In this document: one piece after another, positions 1 to 10,381 of the stretch
How the letters are laid out: every line of letters starts with the position of its first letter
Numbering within the stretch: the stretch's first letter is position 1
Assembly (NCBI GenBank): GCA_012295275.1
Contig: CM022676.1
Span: 10,711,086 to 10,741,085 of the forward strand
Length of the DNA: 30,000 nucleotides
From: Chrysomallon squamiferum
Taxonomy: Eukaryota > Mollusca > Gastropoda > Neomphalida > Peltospiridae
Direction: 5' to 3'
Position numbers and translations under genes: made by a program
The notes under the pieces: model-generated
What the model saw: the letters and a program-made list of their open reading frames with translations, nothing else
What the model was told of the DNA's origin: nothing
Database searches by the model: none

Positions 1-947
1 AAATATGATAAAATTGTATTCCATAAATAAATAAATATATAGAATATTTTGTTAATTTAATATATTTTATATATAGATTATATTGGGAATAACTGTTTAC
101 TGTCTTATGATATCGTTTTAATTTGCGAAGGTTGGAATGTTGCGATTAAGCGATGCTCTGACGAGCTGCATGCAACCATTGGACATGAGCAGGATAAAGC
201 TGACATCTTAAGACAGTAACCAGTGATTGATTTTATCCTGCAGCCCTAACAAAACAAAACAAAACAAAACAACGAAAATAAATGAAGAAAAAAGGGAAAT
301 AACTCTGGATAGCAGAAGATTCTCGCGTATTGATTTCGCTGTCTCACAACATCAAAACAAAATAGTTCTTAAACAACCATTAAACAAAAAAAGTTTGATT
401 TTAAATTATTTATATTTCCATTATAGATAGGTAGATAGACAGATATTTAGACAGAAAAACAAAAATACAAACAGATGGATAGATTGATGCATATAGATAA
501 GGATATATAAAATAATTTGTAGTGTGTATGTTTGAATATCATGTAATTTATTAAAGTAAATAAGATTCCATTCCCAAAAGCTATATTTTTATTTATTTGT
601 TTGTCAATTCCCAAAAAGAAATTTATCAAGTCATTATATATTGTCTCTACCTGCAGTGATTGCAGGATAATCATTTATATCAACTGTTTCATTGTTAATT
701 AATTGTAACAATTTCATGATTATAGTTTTGAGTTTTTTTTTCAGATAAGTTGTTGTTGATCTTCTTCTTGTTATTTTCTTTGTTTCTTTGTTAAATAATT
801 AATGTTTATATATATATATATGTGTGTGTATTGATGTGTATGTGTGTGTGTGTGTGTTTTTGCACTAATAAAAATATAAATTTACTTTCTATTTTAAAAG
901 ATAAATCACAACAACTGCAGTAATAATATTAATTTTAATCCTTACAG
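1..947. other. AT-rich flank or intron of gene A
   Basis: No exon supported. It holds AT-rich sequence, an (AAAAC)n run near 247-272, GATA/ACAG-like repeats at 425-470, and TA then TG dinucleotide tracts at about 808-858. A less AT-rich patch at 125-240 has no recognisable coding signal or tRNA box. Confidence 0.5.
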
Positions 948-1262
948 CAGTTCCTGATCCCCCTCAAATCATAGCACCAACACTGTTAACCCCTGATATT
1001 GATTCAGTTATCAACTGTCAATCAAACTATGGCCTGCCTCCTCCTGAGCTAAGTTGGCGTTATGGACCAATCAAATTTGACGGCAAACAGATCTTTGATG
1101 TAGATGAATATGGAATTAGCAACAGCACCAGCATGGTCATGATGAACTTTCTGGAAGAGGACGAAGGGGTGGAAATTACGTGCGAATGGGTGCATGATGC
1201 AACATTTTCAGCACCTCTAGAAGCCAGAAAAATGATCCTTATTAACAGAAACCCAAACGCAG
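948..1262 (+). CDS. Gene A exon, D2 C2-set-like Ig domain
   Basis: The exon follows the acceptor TTACAG and ends before GTTTAT; 315 bp, phase 1 at both ends. The translation starts VPDPPQIIAP, has a first Cys (SVINCQS), a Trp (LSWRYGP) and a second Cys in GVEITCEWVHD. The Pro-rich start and the ITCEW second-Cys region suit a C2-set (CD80/nectin-like) fold. It aligns along its length with gene B exon 11472-11783 (IPDPP, GLPPP, DDYGI, EIFCEWSHDDT). N-glycosylation sequon at NSTS. Confidence 0.85.
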
Positions 1263-1968
1263 GTTTATATTCTTGTTCTCTTTTTTTTTTTTTTTTGTTT
1301 GATGGATTTTTCTGGGTTTTATGTATTTTATTTTGTTTTTGTTTCAGTTGTTGTTATTATTATTATTCTTGATGTTGTTTTTATTCTTGTTGTTCTTGTT
1401 GTTGATGTTGTTATTATTATTATTATTTTTATTATATTACTACAAAAATAAAACAAGCTAATGATAACTGTTAATCAACATAAATGATACCAAATGATTT
1501 TTTTTGTTGTTGTTGTTGTTGTTGTTGTCGTTGCTATATTTTAATTGCTCTTATTATTGTTTTTTCTTGTTATAATGATAATAATAATAATAATATGATG
1601 ATGATGATGAAGAATAACCATCACCTCAGCAACAGCAACAACAATGAAAATTAAAAAAAATCTCCTGTACTGTCTGGATTAACAGTTGTTGTTGTTTTTG
1701 TTATATTATTCATTTAATTTTATACTTGTTTTGGAGTTCATTGAACAAAAAAATTATAAAGAAAAAAAAAATCACGTGTTTAAGAAAGGCTGCATTAAAT
1801 ATAAACATTTATTTATTTATTTATTTATTTATTTAAGATTGCGGTTATTCCTTTCAGTCGTTCATTTATTATTCAGTTTTGTTTTTGTTCATCCTAAAGC
1901 TCATTCTATCGTCTTTCTTCATTTCAACTCATTGATTCTTGTATCCATTCATCCATCTATTTATTCAG

Positions 1969-2259
1969 GCAAAGTGTACAAAAAATACCTCACTGACGAA
2001 AAGAATAATGTTATGTGGAGGTATGTGGAACTAGGACAAGTAATTACCTTATCGTGCACAATGGAAAGCATACCGATGTTTTGGTTCCGGATCTGGAGAT
2101 TTGGTTCCAATTTTTTTATTAGTCATGATAAGGACCTTACTATCATAATAACCAACGAAACACTAGGAAACTACACCTGCCAGTTAGCCAGTAAATATGG
2201 CATTCACATCAACCTGAAGTTTTTAGTGATGGAGATACCCAAATTGCAAGTGACTGAAG
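1969..2259 (+). CDS. Gene A exon, D3 Ig domain
   Basis: Acceptor TTATTCAG, donor GTATGC; 291 bp, phase 1-1. Features: WRYVELGQ start, first Cys in TLSCTM, Trp in IWRFG, and NETLGNYTC around the second Cys. The NETLGNY(T/S)C signature, with two overlapping N-glycosylation sequons, is shared with gene B D3, and FGNYTC recurs in gene C. The open frame continues upstream through intron sequence, so frame length alone would place the exon start wrongly; the acceptor and the paralog set it. Confidence 0.85.
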
Positions 2260-2449
2260 GTATGCCTGTTTGAATGTGCTTTTGTTATTCAGATTTCATT
2301 TGGTTTCTTTTGTAAATTTGAACGAACATTAATTTGATATCGTCGTCATTGTTGTTGTTGTTGATCTTATTCTAATAATGATTTCTGTTTGTTGTTGTTG
2401 CTGCTGCTGCTGCTGCAGTTGTCATTATAATATTATTATTATTATTATT

Positions 2450-2459
2450 GACTATTATC

Positions 2460-2511
<52 letters not shown>
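2450..2511. repeat. (ATT)n microsatellite, gene A intron
   Basis: Long ATT/TTA trinucleotide run in the D3-D4 intron. Its open frames are poly-Ile, poly-Leu or poly-Tyr and are not genes. Confidence 0.9.
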
Positions 2512-2708
2512 TGCTGCTAGTACTAATGTTCTTCTTGTTGTTATAAATATTTTACCTTTCCTTTCACTATCATTGCTGTAACTGAAATTATTGTTCTTAC
2601 TGGGCTTTTTATCATTATTGTATCATTAATGTTGCTTTTATTATTATTGTTATTGTTGTACCATCTACTACATACTTACGTACTTATTCCATTTCGTTGC
2701 AATGTAAG

Positions 2709-3020
2709 GACCTCTGACAACAGCAGCAGCTACAACTGAATCTACTGTAGAGATGACAACTAAGACTCACTCAAAGGCAAAGGAAAGAAAACCAGTTAAA
2801 CGAGTCGTAAGAGCACGCGAGGGGACAGAAGTTGTTTTAAATTGTTCCGTTTCATCTCCTGAAAATACATTCATATGGAAATTTCATGGTGTGGTTTTAA
2901 ATGAAACAAAGCCATATTTAAAACTGTACACTAAACGTTCAACATTTGGACCATATACTTGTAAAGGAAAAAGTAAATCTGGGAACATTGATGTCATCTT
3001 TTTTTTAGTATACATTCCAG
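2709..3020 (+). CDS. Gene A exon, Thr-rich stalk plus D4 Ig domain
   Basis: Acceptor AATGTAAG, donor GTGATA; 312 bp, phase 1-1. It begins with a Thr/Ala-rich linker (GPLTTAAATTESTVEMTT), then a basic stretch (KERKPVKR), then an Ig domain with Cys in VVLNCSVS, Trp in FIWKFHG and FGPYTCKGKS at the second Cys. The gene B counterpart (7192-7599) has VILNCSVT, FIWKFAG and YGPYSCRGQ but a much longer poly-Thr stalk. The linker suggests an O-glycosylated spacer. Confidence 0.85.
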
Positions 3021-3115
3021 GTGATATTAGTTTCGATTTCTTTGATTTATTTTATATTTTTAATTTTTCTTATTTATTTATTTATTTATTTTTGTTATTT
3101 TACTGCTGTTCATAA

Positions 3116-3116
<1 letters not shown>

Positions 3117-3151
<35 letters not shown>

Positions 3152-3262
3152 GCTATTATTATTGCTATTATTATTATTATTACTATTACTATTATTACAT
3201 TACTATCATTACTACCTACTCCTTCTCTACTACTTTTATTACTACTGTTGTTATTATTATTA
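3117..3262. repeat. (TTA)n microsatellite, gene A intron before the TM exon
   Basis: Imperfect TTA/CTA trinucleotide repeat running close to the acceptor of the TM exon, ending in a (CAT)n run at about 3271-3283. Confidence 0.9.
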
Positions 3263-3293
3263 TTATAAATCATCATCATCATCTTGTATTTAG

Positions 3294-3395
3294 ATGTTTC
3301 TGCTGCTAAAAAGCAAGATCAAAATAACATGTGGTTATTGTCTTTGTCTTCTGTGCCTGTTGCTGCTGGGGTTGGATACTATGTATGGACACAGG
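3294..3395 (+). CDS. Gene A exon, transmembrane segment
   Basis: Acceptor GTATTTAG, donor GTAACT; 102 bp, exactly the length of the gene B TM exon, phase 1-1. The polar start DVSAAKKQDQNN is followed by a hydrophobic stretch MWLLSLSSVPVAAGVGYYVW and TQG. No charged residue lies inside the helix, so pairing with a charged adaptor is not suggested. Confidence 0.8.
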
Positions 3396-3685
3396 GTAAC
3401 TTAAATTTACATAGCTTTGTACCTATACCGAGTTCAAGTAAATCATTTCACTCAAAATGACTGCAATTACTGATACGAGGGTTGGTTTCCAGTGGTAGAA
3501 TGCATACACGTGTATTCATGCACACACATTAATGTACATACATACTTATATTTGCACAAACATATAGACACATGCACACAGACATATATAATTATACATA
3601 CATACATACATTATACACACATTACGTAACATTGCATCATAGTTCAGTTGATTACAGCAGATTAAATTATATTTTTCACTGACAG

Positions 3686-3747
3686 ATCTTTTAGGTTTTA
3701 GAGGAACCAAGGTCAAACCACTTCATAAAAGGAAATCTTGGTATTAG
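3686..3747 (+). CDS. Gene A last coding exon, short cytoplasmic tail
   Basis: Acceptor CACTGACAG; reading on in phase 1 gives DLLGFRGTKVKPLHKRKSWY and then TAG. The core GFRGTKVKP matches gene B's last exon (GLCHATKVEP), which supports this otherwise very short exon. The tail is basic, with one terminal Tyr and no ITIM or ITAM spacing. Confidence 0.75.
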
Positions 3748-4105
3748 AAGAGCAGAAAACAGACAAATGGACAGACTGCTAGACAGACAGACAGATATAA
3801 GGATGGAAATATAAATTAAGACAGCATTCAAAATTTAATGATAATAATGATAATAATAATAATGATAAAAATAAATATATAAGTAAGTAAATAAATACTT
3901 TTAAAGAAATTTTTTTTTTTAAATATATAAATGAAACAACCATAAAAAAAAAAAAAATTAATATATAAAGATTAATAATAATAATAATAAAAGAAATAGA
4001 GCATAGGGTAAAATATGAGAACATTTGTTAACAGCTAAAATAATGTTCATGTTTATTTATATTTATGTATTTTAGTCTTATTTGTGTATTTACAATTAAT
4101 GTTTG

Positions 4106-4111
4106 AATAAA
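4106..4111 (+). terminator. Likely polyadenylation signal of gene A
   Basis: AATAAA within GTTTGAATAAAATCTTT, with a GT-rich stretch at about 4171-4195. The block GTTTGAATAAA followed by a CTTCTGA element also occurs downstream of gene B on its own strand (5966-5961), so it is probably conserved 3' UTR. Earlier AATAAA motifs at 3870 and 3890 lie in A-rich repeats and are weaker candidates. Confidence 0.55.
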
Positions 4112-4403
4112 ATCTTTAACTTCTGATCATATTCGTGGATTAATTTTATCTTCTTTCTAGGTATAAAATTTCATGTGTACGTGGGTGTGTGTTTTCCATA
4201 TATGTATACAACACTACAGTGTATTATATTAAACAGTAAAATTAGTCAGTTGTTGAGAGTTGTATTTTTGTTTATTTATTTGTTTATTTTTTATTATTTA
4301 TTATTATTATATTATTATTGTTGTTGTTATTATTATTTACTATTATTATTATTGTTGTTGTTGATATTATTATTTTTTGCCTGAAGGACACTATTATTAT
4401 TAT

Positions 4404-4439
<36 letters not shown>

Positions 4440-4595
4440 GTATGGCTAAATGTTAACAAATACTACAAAATATTTTAATGCAACACATCCTTACTTTTAA
4501 TTTTTTTTTTTTTTTACATACATAAGATGTATGGGAACAATGAAAGAAATACAATTAACTTGAAGTGTAATCAATTTGTGTACAGCAAATTGTGG

Positions 4596-4636
<41 letters not shown>

Positions 4637-4943
4637 GAACGCTGGTGAAATCTGCAGACACGGCTTTTTTCTAGTTTGCGTAACTATGGAACTGAACCTG
4701 AATTCAAAGCCGGATATTATTCTTACGTAAACAAATGATATTTATATTTTATGTCTGGTAGGAATGTTAATTTTGTTCAACTTACATTGCTTTCTCCAGG
4801 TATAGAAAAATAGTTAAACATTAATAAGCAAATACATAAATAAGTCAAAATATATATATTTTTTCTCTTGAAGACTTCATTGAAGAATGTGATCTGTGTT
4901 ATTTTTGTTTCTTCTTATTATTATTGTAGCATTAAAAAGCACT

Positions 4944-4975
<32 letters not shown>

Positions 4976-5960
4976 GCCTTTAGAGAATATTTCAATAAAA
5001 GGCCGGAAGTGCTTCGGAGAACAAGATGCGCAGGTTACCTATTAACTGCGCATTACATGTCTTCTGCTTTTTAACGTGTCGATAACGTTTATAATTTCAC
5101 GACATTGAAGGGCTGTACTTTCAGACAACTATTTAAACTTGCAGCAGCTAATTTTATAAATCTGCGACGGACACGCCCGCTGACTGTCAGAAAGCGTGAC
5201 TGTCATAGATGTGTTTCACAACAGCTTGCTCCGATTAGCACGTTCATTTTTTTCAAGGTTCAATTTTATTTTTAAAACCATCTGTTGTTTGGAATGAACT
5301 GTTGGCAGAAAAAAGAAGAAGAAGAAAATAAATATATTAATAATCTTCCAGAAACTGGCAAATATAACTTAGTGTCAACATGCAGAACTGTACTTGTAAT
5401 CAGAACCATCATACAAAATATGGTATGCAATAAAGGTTAACTGCGAAGGCATGAAGTAAAAACAAAATTTGTATTCAAGACCACTCAAAGAAAGATAACC
5501 ATCATTGCTCCACTCTGAAATAGGTTCCCAAAACATTTTCTTTACTTAATTCAAAGAAGAAAAAAGAATCTCTGACCAAAACATGTGTAATGTGATATGA
5601 GATCCACATTAGAAAGAGACAACTTGATGGGCAGTATTTTTAACCAGATTTCTAAAAAATTAAGATTCTAAGCATAAAAGGAAAAATGACTGGTTGTTAG
5701 TGATACAGGCTAATTTTTCTTTCTGAGTGTAACACACACACACACACAGTTTGACCATAACTGAATGCACAGATACATACATTTTACATCCAGAAAAATT
5801 TAAATTATAATAACTGCATGAAAAGAAGATAACTTTATTATTTACTATTATTGTTGTTGGTGATATTATTATAAGGACACACCTCCCCCCTCCAGTGTTC
5901 CTGGATTTCTTGTTCTGCAATGACAAGACAGAATTTGTGGATTGATTGTCAGAAGATAAC
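4112..5960. other. Intergenic DNA between convergent genes A and B
   Basis: Contains (TTA)n, a long poly-T at about 4406-4438 and (AAT)n at 4600-4636. A less AT-rich patch at about 4998-5250 contains CCGGAAGT (5003-5010, ETS-like). The patch has no reading frame with coding character; it may be a regulatory element or old repeat. A CA tract lies at about 5732-5749. Confidence 0.5.
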
Positions 5961-5966
5961 TTTATT
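5961..5966 (-). terminator. Likely polyadenylation signal of gene B
   Basis: On the minus strand GTTTGAATAAAG is followed by a TCTTCTGA element, as downstream of gene A (4101-4130). TTTATT (AATAAA on the minus strand) at 6093-6098 and 6106-6111 are alternatives nearer the stop. Confidence 0.5.
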
Positions 5967-6207
5967 CAAACTTTAACAAGTAAATTTTACAAAAAAGATG
6001 CAAACTGACATTCTTTACACACGAGTAAATACAAACAAATATTTCTTTTAGCAATTTAAAAATCTTTACACATTTACTAAATGGAAGATTATTTTATTTT
6101 TATTCTTTATTTTCTGATTTTATTAATTTTATATATCTTCCTTAATTTTAGTGTCTGTCTCACTGTCTCTTTGTCTTAAACTTTAATAAAATCTTGGTTC
6201 CATTGTT

Positions 6208-6242
6208 TCAAGTAGGCTCAACTTTCGTGGCATGACATAGAC
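6208..6242 (-). CDS. Gene B last coding exon, 11-residue tail
   Basis: Acceptor TGATTTCAG; in phase 1 it reads GLCHATKVEPT and then TGA. Short, but the TKVEP core matches gene A's tail (TKVKP). The first G codon is completed by the last base of the TM exon. Confidence 0.7.
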
Positions 6243-6328
6243 CTGAAATCAATAATATAGTATACAATAGTTTAGTACAATATTGTATAGTTTTGCAAAC
6301 AAATATTTGATGTTGTGTATGTGTTCCT

Positions 6329-6833
6329 ATTGCTGACATTGTGTTTACTGTTACTGACATTGTTTACTATTACTGACAATGTATTTACTGTTACTGACAA
6401 TATATTAACTGTTACTGACATTGTGTTTACTATTACTGACATTGTGTTTACTGTTACTGACATTGTGTTTACTGTTACTGACATTGTTTACTATTACTGA
6501 CATTGTGTTTACTGTTACTGACATTGTTTACTATTACTGACATTGTTTACTGTTACTGACATTGTGTTTACTGTTACTGACATTGTTTACTATTACTGAC
6601 ATTGTGTTTACTGTTACTGACATTGTTTACTATTACTGACATTGTTTACTGTTACTGACATTGTGTTTACTGTTACTGACATTGTTTACTATTACTGACA
6701 TTGTGTTTACTGTTACTGACAATATATTAACTGTTACTGACATTGTGTTTACTGTTACTGACAATGTGTACTATTACTGACAGTATGTTCACTATTACTG
6801 ACAATATGTTTACTATTACTGACAATAATGTTA
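6329..6833. repeat. 18-21 bp minisatellite in the last intron of gene B
   Basis: About 25 copies of a unit built on TTACTGACATTGT plus GTTTACTG or TTACTA, with length variants of 18 and 21 bp. It fills nearly the whole intron between the TM and tail exons and reaches the GT of the TM exon's donor. Both strands are open over long stretches (short frames with a Val-Asn-Thr/Ser pattern); these are not genes. Confidence 0.95.
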
Positions 6834-6834
6834 C

Positions 6835-6936
6835 CTTTAGTCCACAAAAAATAAACAAAACCCACTACAACAGGAATAACAGATAAATAACATTTCCAAG
6901 CTACGGCCGGTTTCAAAGTCTTTGCTGTATCTCTGT
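6835..6936 (-). CDS. Gene B exon, transmembrane segment
   Basis: Acceptor ATTTGTAG, donor GTAACA; 102 bp, phase 1-1, same size as in gene A. Polar DRDTAKTLKP, then a helix around CYLSVIPVVVGFVYFLW, then TKG. The VIPVVVGFVYFLWTKG end aligns with SVPVAAGVGYYVWTQG of gene A. Confidence 0.8.
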
Positions 6937-6947
6937 CTACAAATAGC

Positions 6948-6981
<34 letters not shown>

Positions 6982-7191
6982 CAAATAAATAATACCAATA
7001 ACATCAACAACAACAACAATAATAACAATAATAATAATAATAATAATAATAAAAACAACAACAGCTATATTAGTAAAAAAAAAAATTATAATTCAGCAAC
7101 ATAAACAAATTAACAAAAGAATAGTAATTAAATAAATACTTTTTTTTTCTTCAGAAAACAACCTATCAAACTGAAAGAAAATTCAGATCAC

Positions 7192-7541
7192 CTATAGCCA
7201 TGACTACGTAAAAAAGCACATCATCATTCTCCCCGGTATTTTGTTGCCCTCTACAAGAATACGGTCCGTATGACGAAGACGTTGTTTGCATCTTTAAGTA
7301 CTGTCCCCTTTCTGAACAGTTGAGGCCAGCAAATTTCCATATGAAGACACTTTCACTGTATGTCACAGAACAGTTCAAAATAACATCTGCATGGAGAGCT
7401 ACTCTTACAATGTGTTTAACTGACTTGTCTACAGTAATAGTTTTTTTCGTTGTTGTTGATGTTGTAAATTCTGTTGTGCTTAATGTACTATGTTCTGTTG
7501 TGCTTAATGTATTATGTTCTGTTGTACTAGGCAAAGCAGTT

Positions 7542-7576
<35 letters not shown>

Positions 7577-7599
7577 TGTAGTCGTAGTCGTCACAGGTT
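7192..7599 (-). CDS. Gene B exon, poly-Thr stalk plus D4 Ig domain
   Basis: Acceptor TTAACAG, donor GTGATC; 408 bp, phase 1-1. It opens EPVT and runs into about 18 consecutive Thr, coded mostly by an (ACT)n microsatellite, then Ser/Thr-Glu repeats (LSTTEH, LSTTEF). The Ig domain has Cys in VILNCSVT, Trp in FIWKFAG and YGPYSCRGQ. The stalk should be heavily O-glycosylated and its length unstable between alleles. Gene A has only a short Thr/Ala linker here. Confidence 0.85.
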
Positions 7600-7796
7600 C
7601 TGTTAAGAAAAAAAGTTTAGAATAGGACAGCATAGCATCTATTAGTGTTGTATAGTATTACTATAGTAACTTATAGTATAGCAATAGTTAGTAAATACAG
7701 TATAGTATAGTATTAGTGTAGTGTATGTGGTACAGAATTGTATAGTATTACTATAATTATAGCATAGGAATAGTGAGTAAATACAGCATAGTATAG

Positions 7797-8094
7797 TGTA
7801 GTACCTCGACTTATGAGTGCACCGTCTTACAAGTTTTCTGAAATGCTACCAATGCCCGGTAAATGTTTTGCTTTTAGTTGCAAGCCAAAATCTGGGTGAC
7901 AGGTGAGTTTCAGATAACCCACCGCAAGTTGGCACAACGAACAACACAACATGTGGTGGTTTTTTGGGGGCTGGAACAGATTAATGATATTTCAGTTAGT
8001 TTCATTTGAGAAAACTGATTTGATTTACAAGCAAGCTGACTTATGAGCTCGGTCACAGTACAAATTAAACTCATAAATCAAGGTACCACTGTAT
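7797..8094. mobile_element. Small non-autonomous DNA transposon with terminal inverted repeats
   Basis: The left end reads GTACCTCGACTTATGAGT (about 7800) and the right end ACTCATAAATCAAGGTAC (about 8071-8088), inverted complements with 16 of 18 matches. About 0.3 kb, no coding capacity, and flanking TA consistent with a TA target duplication. Size, TIRs and TA fit a MITE of the Tc1/mariner/pogo type; the superfamily is inference. Confidence 0.6.
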
Positions 8095-8648
8095 ACTGTA
8101 TACTATAGGATAGCATAGCATTATATTAGTGCAGTATAGTACAGTATTGTATAATATTAGCATAGTATAATATTTGTAGTGTAGTACAGTATTGTATACT
8201 ATTAGTATTAGTATAGCATAGCATAGTAAATACAGTATAGTACAGTACAGTGTATTTTAGTGTCGTACAATACTGTTTAGTATTATAAGTAGTATAGTAT
8301 GGTATCGTATGGTATTGTATAGTAAGGCATAGAATGGTATGGTACAGTACGTATTAATACAGTAAAATATAGTATTTTGAAGGTATAGCATTGTATTATA
8401 TAGATATGTCATGTAATAAGTACATAAATATTTAAGTAAATGAATAGAATAAAATAAACAAAAGGAATAGTTATTTCAACATTTACTTTAGAATATGACA
8501 ACAAAATTATTGTTCTCATTCTTATTACTGTTTTATCAGTTATACCTGCAGAAACATCAAAAACTAAAGCAAATGAAGTACTATTTTTTGGATACATATT
8601 TTAGAGTAAAATAAAAAGTACCAAAAAAAAGGAATAAAAAAAGAAGAC

Positions 8649-8700
<52 letters not shown>

Positions 8701-9235
8701 TACAATCAAAAACAACAACCACAACAATATTAAAAACATTAAAATAAATTGAATATTACAAGATAAAATAACCAATAATAATAATAATAATAATACAATA
8801 ATAAAAAAATAATAATAACAGTTATAGAAATAACAACATGAATAAGAACAATATTTTAGCAATAACAGTAGTAATAACAGTAACAATGACATTAGTAACT
8901 ATTAACTAATCATGCATAGATGTGTTATATTTTACATAGTAAAAATTTTCGACAGATTGGCATGCATCATAGATGTTTTTACTGTGTATTGCTGGCTTCA
9001 AACTAAAAATACTATTTTTAGGGCACAGCAAATGATACCCTGGCTTTAATCAGAAATCTCAGGACACCAAGCAAACTTTTTTTTTTTATCAAGTTTTCAC
9101 AAAACTATTTTATTTGATTAATTCATAACTAAAAAAAAATAATAATAATAAAAAATAAAAAATAAAAATATAGATAGATAGCTTTACGCATTTGATGGTC
9201 CCAGATCTGTTTCTGCTCTTTGCATTTCTAGCAAT

Positions 9236-9360
9236 AGCATTTTTAGATTAAGACATACAGGTACCTACTTAATGTATAGCATTTGTAGGTTACAACATTC
9301 AGGTACCTAATTAATGTATAGCATTTGTCTATTAAGATATTCAGGTACCTAATTAATGTA
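9236..9360. repeat. Three tandem copies of a 42-bp unit
   Basis: Each copy holds AGCATTT, a variable middle and CAGGTACCTA(A/C)TTAATGTA, repeating at 42 bp. Confidence 0.85.
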
Positions 9361-10046
9361 ATACTGACCTCATTCAACGACGTATCACATTATCAAGGTG
9401 ATAATTGTTGTTTTGGTGGAAATCGTAACTCGGAATACTTTTAGAAATATGTTTTTCTGTAGATTTTATTCAACAAGGTCAGTAAATCAGTGGGATTTAT
9501 TGGAAAGGAACTGAGACAAATATGGAGGCAACCATGGCACATGCCATTCATGCCTTAGTGAGATCTGAAGCCTGTGTAGTGTAACTCGATGAAATAAACC
9601 AAATTAAATTAAATTCTTGGAAATCACCAGCAGTTCTTGTGTCTGCTATTTTGTTAATAACAAGTCTAGCTTATATAGTTAATGTGATACTTTGAATGTA
9701 CAAATAAATGGTTGAATGAAATTCTTTATACTTCCAAGTTGAAATTTTATTGCTTTTGACGGCTTGATATTGACTGCAACAATAAAACAAAACTGTTAGA
9801 ACATTTTTGAGCCATCTCATAGATACTGAAGTCATAGAGACCACAGCAGTTTTTCTCTGAAGTGAGAAGAAATTCAGATTTGAATTAATCCACCTTGTAT
9901 GTGATGATATCATGGTTACACAACTGAAGCAGATCTTAGATAATTAATTAAAAAATATTGTTGTTTACTTCATTTCTGATTAAAACTGGCTGGTTAAAAA
10001 CAAAAATATACAAAACTTGGAAGTATGCAGAATATATTTAGTCTGT

Positions 10047-10355
10047 GAATGTATATTTTCACAGGTAAGTTTGAAATAAAACTGAAAAAAAAACAATAAA
10101 TGATTCAAATGGAATGTATATTTTCACAGATTATATATCTGAAATAAAACTAATAAAACAATAAATGATTCAAACAGAATGTATATTTTCACAGGTAAGT
10201 TTGAAATAAAACTGAAAAAAACAATAAATGATTCAAACGGAATGTATATTTTCACAGGTAAGTTTGAAATAAAACTGAAAAAAAACAATAAATGATTCAA
10301 AGAGAATGTATATTTTCACAGATATGTCTGAAATAAAACTGACTGAAAAAACCAA
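10047..10355. repeat. About 64-bp tandem repeat, five copies
   Basis: Each copy starts GAATGTATATTTTCACAG and contains GAAATAAAACT and ACAATAAATGATTCAAA. Copy starts are near 10047, 10112, 10177, 10240 and 10304. Three copies carry CACAGGTAAGT. The array ends just short of gene B's D3 donor (10381). Confidence 0.9.
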
Positions 10356-10381
10356 ATGACTATTCACACAGAAATGGTTAC

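Larger units (their letters stand above)
948..4111 (+). other. Gene A: IgSF type I membrane receptor, 5' part not seen
   Basis: Gene model from five exons (948-1262, 1969-2259, 2709-3020, 3294-3395, 3686-3747) with GT...AG introns, all phase 1. The four exons before the last are multiples of three. Order: C2-like Ig (D2), Ig (D3), Thr-rich stalk plus Ig (D4), TM helix, 20-residue tail. Each exon has a counterpart in the same order in gene B on the other strand, which is the main support. Gene B also has a signal peptide and a D1 exon; I found neither in 1-947, so they lie left of the window or are lost. The joined part seen is 360 codons including the stop. I recognise no named family; a cell-surface recognition or adhesion role is inferred from the domains. 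Confidence 0.8.
7600..10381. other. Gene B intron between D3 and D4, repeat-filled
   Basis: 2.8 kb with no supported exon. It contains a cryptic TATAG/TAGTA-type low-complexity zone (about 7640-8400) interrupted by a small TIR element, (AAT)n at 8649-8698 and 8776-8795, a 42-bp tandem triplication (9236-9360) and a 64-bp tandem repeat (10047-10355). A less AT-rich piece at 9370-9660 is unclassified. Confidence 0.6.

Noticed and set aside
110-240. Less AT-rich patch considered as the missing gene A D1 exon or a tRNA-derived SINE
   Set aside because: No Ig cysteines, no TRSD-PDV motif, and no recognisable A or B box.
1686-2273. 195-residue plus-strand frame starting at 1686
   Set aside because: The first 94 codons are intron sequence; the real exon starts at the acceptor at 1969.
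5660-5926. 88-residue minus-strand frame between genes A and B
   Set aside because: Includes a CA/TG tract (Cys-Val repeat) and lacks splice context or Ig motifs.
6329-6833. Regular repeats resembling a CRISPR array
   Set aside because: Units are contiguous with no unique spacers, vary in length and lie in a eukaryotic intron.
9671-9913. 80-residue minus-strand frame in a gene B intron, considered as a transposase remnant
   Set aside because: No catalytic motif or family match could be recognised, and flanking TIRs were not found.
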